Origin: an uncultured Intrasporangium sp.
GTDB lineage: Bacteria; Actinomycetota; Actinomycetes; Actinomycetales; Dermatophilaceae
DNA length: 6,848 nucleotides
Direction: 5' to 3'
Assembly: GCA_937873285.1 (NCBI GenBank)
Contig: CALMNV010000270.1
Span: 1-6,848 of the forward strand
This document shows positions 5,541 through 6,848 of this stretch, one piece after another (position 1 is the stretch's first letter; each line of letters starts with the position of its first letter). The notes beneath the pieces are model-generated. The model searched no databases, was not told the origin of the DNA, and saw nothing but the letters and a program-made list of their open reading frames with translations. A program made the translations under genes and the position numbers.

Positions 5541-6848
5541 ATGCCGCCTCGCAGCACCTCCACCGCCGCCCTGCTGGCCCGCTGCGGCTTCCTCGACCTG
5601 CCCAAGGCAAACGCACTCCTCGCCGATCCGGCTCTGGCACCACTGGCCTCGGCGTCGACCGGGGAGGTCTCCGAGGACCTCCTCGTCGCCCTCGGCGAGA
5701 CGGCCGACCCCGACGTCGCCCTGCTCGGGCTCGTGCGGCTGCTCGAGTCGCTGGCCTCCCGGCCGCAGGACGAGCCGACCGGTCTCGACGGGCTGCTCGC
5801 GCAGCTCGCCTCCGACGGTGCGGAGCGGGCGCGGCTGCTCGCCGTCCTCGGCGGGTCCACGGCCCTCGTCGACCACCTCGTGCGGCACCCGGGGCACTGG
5901 GTCGACGTCGCACGAGCCCAGCGGCATACGGCCGACGAGGTGCGCAGCGAGCTGCTCCATGCGGTGGGGCCGGGGCACGGGGGCACGTCGGCGCTCGACG
6001 CGCTGCGGGTGGCCTACCGGCGGGCGCTGCTGCGGGTCGCTGCACGCGACCTCACCGCTCCCGACCCGCTCGCCGAGATGCCGGCGGTGGGCGAAGCGCT
6101 CGCCGAGCTCGCGGAGGCGGCCCTGGAGGCGGCGCTGGCGGTGGCACGCGAGGAGTTCGGGCCCGGGCACGAGCAGTGCAGGCTCGCCGTGATCGGCATG
6201 GGCAAGACGGGCGGGGGAGAGCTGAACTACGTCAGCGACGTCGACGTCATCTTCGTCGCGGAGCCCGCCGACGGTGTCGACGAGGAGTCGGCCCTGCGGG
6301 TCGGGACGGCCCTCGCCACGGGTCTCATGCGGGCCTGCTCGGCGCCGACCGCGGAGGGCAGCCTCTGGCCGGTGGACCCGGCGCTGCGCCCTGAGGGCAA
6401 GCAGGGCCCGCTCGTGCGGACCATCCGCAGCCACCGGGCCTACTACGAGCGGTGGGCGAAGACGTGGGAGTTCCAGGCGCTGCTCAAGGCGTGGGTGTCT
6501 GCGGGGGACCGGGAGGTCGGCCTGCGCTACAAGGCCGAGATCGCGCCGCTCGTGTGGGAGGCGGCCGGCCGGGACAACTTCGTCGAGGACGTGCAGGCCA
6601 TGCGCCGCCGGGTCGAGCGGCACGTGCCGGCGGGCGAGGCGGCCCGGCAGCTGAAGCTGGGGCCGGGCGGCCTGCGCGACGTCGAGTTCAGCGTCCAGCT
6701 GCTGCAGCTCGTGCACGGTCGCACCGACGCCCGACTGCGGTCGGCCACGACGCTGGAGGCGCTCGGGTCGCTCGCGCGGGGCGGCTACGTGGGCCGGGAC
6801 GACGCGGCCGTCCTCGACGAGGCCTACCGGCGGCTGCGGTGCATCGAG
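5541..6848 (+). CDS. glnE: Glutamine synthetase adenylyltransferase/deadenylylase, N-terminal part (runs off right edge)
   Basis: Bifunctional enzyme that attaches AMP to, or removes it from, a Tyr of glutamine synthetase according to nitrogen status. The visible 436 codons hold an N-terminal helical extension (to about 90), a helical region, and the first nucleotidyltransferase domain, which in E. coli carries the AMP-removing activity. The hallmark GMGKTGGGELNYVSDVDVIF spans 219-238, with metal-binding Asp233 and Asp235. The conserved LKLGPGGLRDVEF lies at 371-383 and RRLRCIE is the last part seen. The family is about 950-1000 residues, so the second, adenylylating domain is beyond the window. 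The ATG at 5541 follows the glnA2 stop by 10 bp with no clear ribosome site, which points to translational coupling. Residues 181-206 are very Ala/Glu/Leu-rich, as expected of a helix in this GC-rich genome. No frameshift or stop is seen. Confidence 0.93.
   Translation, partial: MPPRSTSTAALLARCGFLDLPKANALLADPALAPLASASTGEVSEDLLVALGETADPDVALLGLVRLLESLASRPQDEPTGLDGLLAQLASDGAERARLLAVLGGSTALVDHLVRHPGHWVDVARAQRHTADEVRSELLHAVGPGHGGTSALDALRVAYRRALLRVAARDLTAPDPLAEMPAVGEALAELAEAALEAALAVAREEFGPGHEQCRLAVIGMGKTGGGELNYVSDVDVIFVAEPADGVDEESALRVGTALATGLMRACSAPTAEGSLWPVDPALRPEGKQGPLVRTIRSHRAYYERWAKTWEFQALLKAWVSAGDREVGLRYKAEIAPLVWEAAGRDNFVEDVQAMRRRVERHVPAGEAARQLKLGPGGLRDVEFSVQLLQLVHGRTDARLRSATTLEALGSLARGGYVGRDDAAVLDEAYRRLRCIE

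Noticed and set aside
4037..5986. 649-codon minus-strand open frame antisense to glnA2 and glnE
   Set aside because: A shadow of two genes with complete family motifs; no conserved domain and no ribosome site.
4144..6192. 682-codon plus-strand open frame overlapping glnA2 and glnE in another frame
   Set aside because: Arg/Ala/Pro-rich sequence without motifs; the overlapping frames encode full glutamine synthetase and GlnE signatures.
5517..6716. 399-codon minus-strand open frame antisense to glnE
   Set aside because: Its His/Arg/Leu/Gly-rich translation is the complement of the glnE codons, and the SDVDV motif lies on the plus strand.

Overview
The window is ordinary high-GC actinobacterial chromosome (roughly 70% G+C by eye). 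The gene families and their order point to Actinomycetota. The close resemblance of the products to mycobacterial MapB, PpgK, GlnA2 and GlnE, together with a secreted immune-inhibitor-A protease, suggests a soil or marine actinobacterium, perhaps of the Intrasporangiaceae type. That family assignment is an inference, not something the sequence proves.

Layout. On the minus strand, map (type I methionine aminopeptidase with an N-terminal PxxP extension, start at 1354) is followed after about 60 bp by the first 143 codons of ppgK (polyphosphate glucokinase), which runs off the left edge. Divergent from map across a 75-bp gap is a plus-strand gene for a 64-residue acidic protein of unknown function (1430-1624). 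A 109-bp gap with an A+T-richer patch leads to a large secreted M6 metalloprotease of the immune inhibitor A type (1734-4076, GTG start, perfect Shine-Dalgarno, Sec signal peptide). A strong GC-rich hairpin follows at 4107-4136. The plus strand then carries glnA2 (type I glutamine synthetase, 4193-5530) and, 10 bp later, glnE (the adenylyltransferase/deadenylylase that modifies glutamine synthetase), which runs off the right edge after 436 codons.

How the parts fit. map and ppgK are housekeeping genes (N-terminal Met removal; glucose phosphorylation with polyphosphate or ATP). glnA2 and glnE form a nitrogen-assimilation pair, probably one transcript. The protease is functionally unrelated to both blocks. 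It has its own ribosome site and terminator, so it looks like an accessory unit lodged between two conserved blocks.

No new multi-gene system is visible. The most unusual signal is a short DNA word, CGGCATACG (core CGGCATA/TATGCCG). It recurs across four genes in several reading registers and on both strands, far more often than base composition predicts. Smaller points are a probable leaderless promoter for map, an adenylylation-like Tyr motif in a short-form glutamine synthetase next to glnE, a direct repeat ahead of the protease and a palindrome between map and ppgK. There is no gene-free stretch over 300 bases, and I saw no tRNA, rRNA, CRISPR array or insertion sequence.
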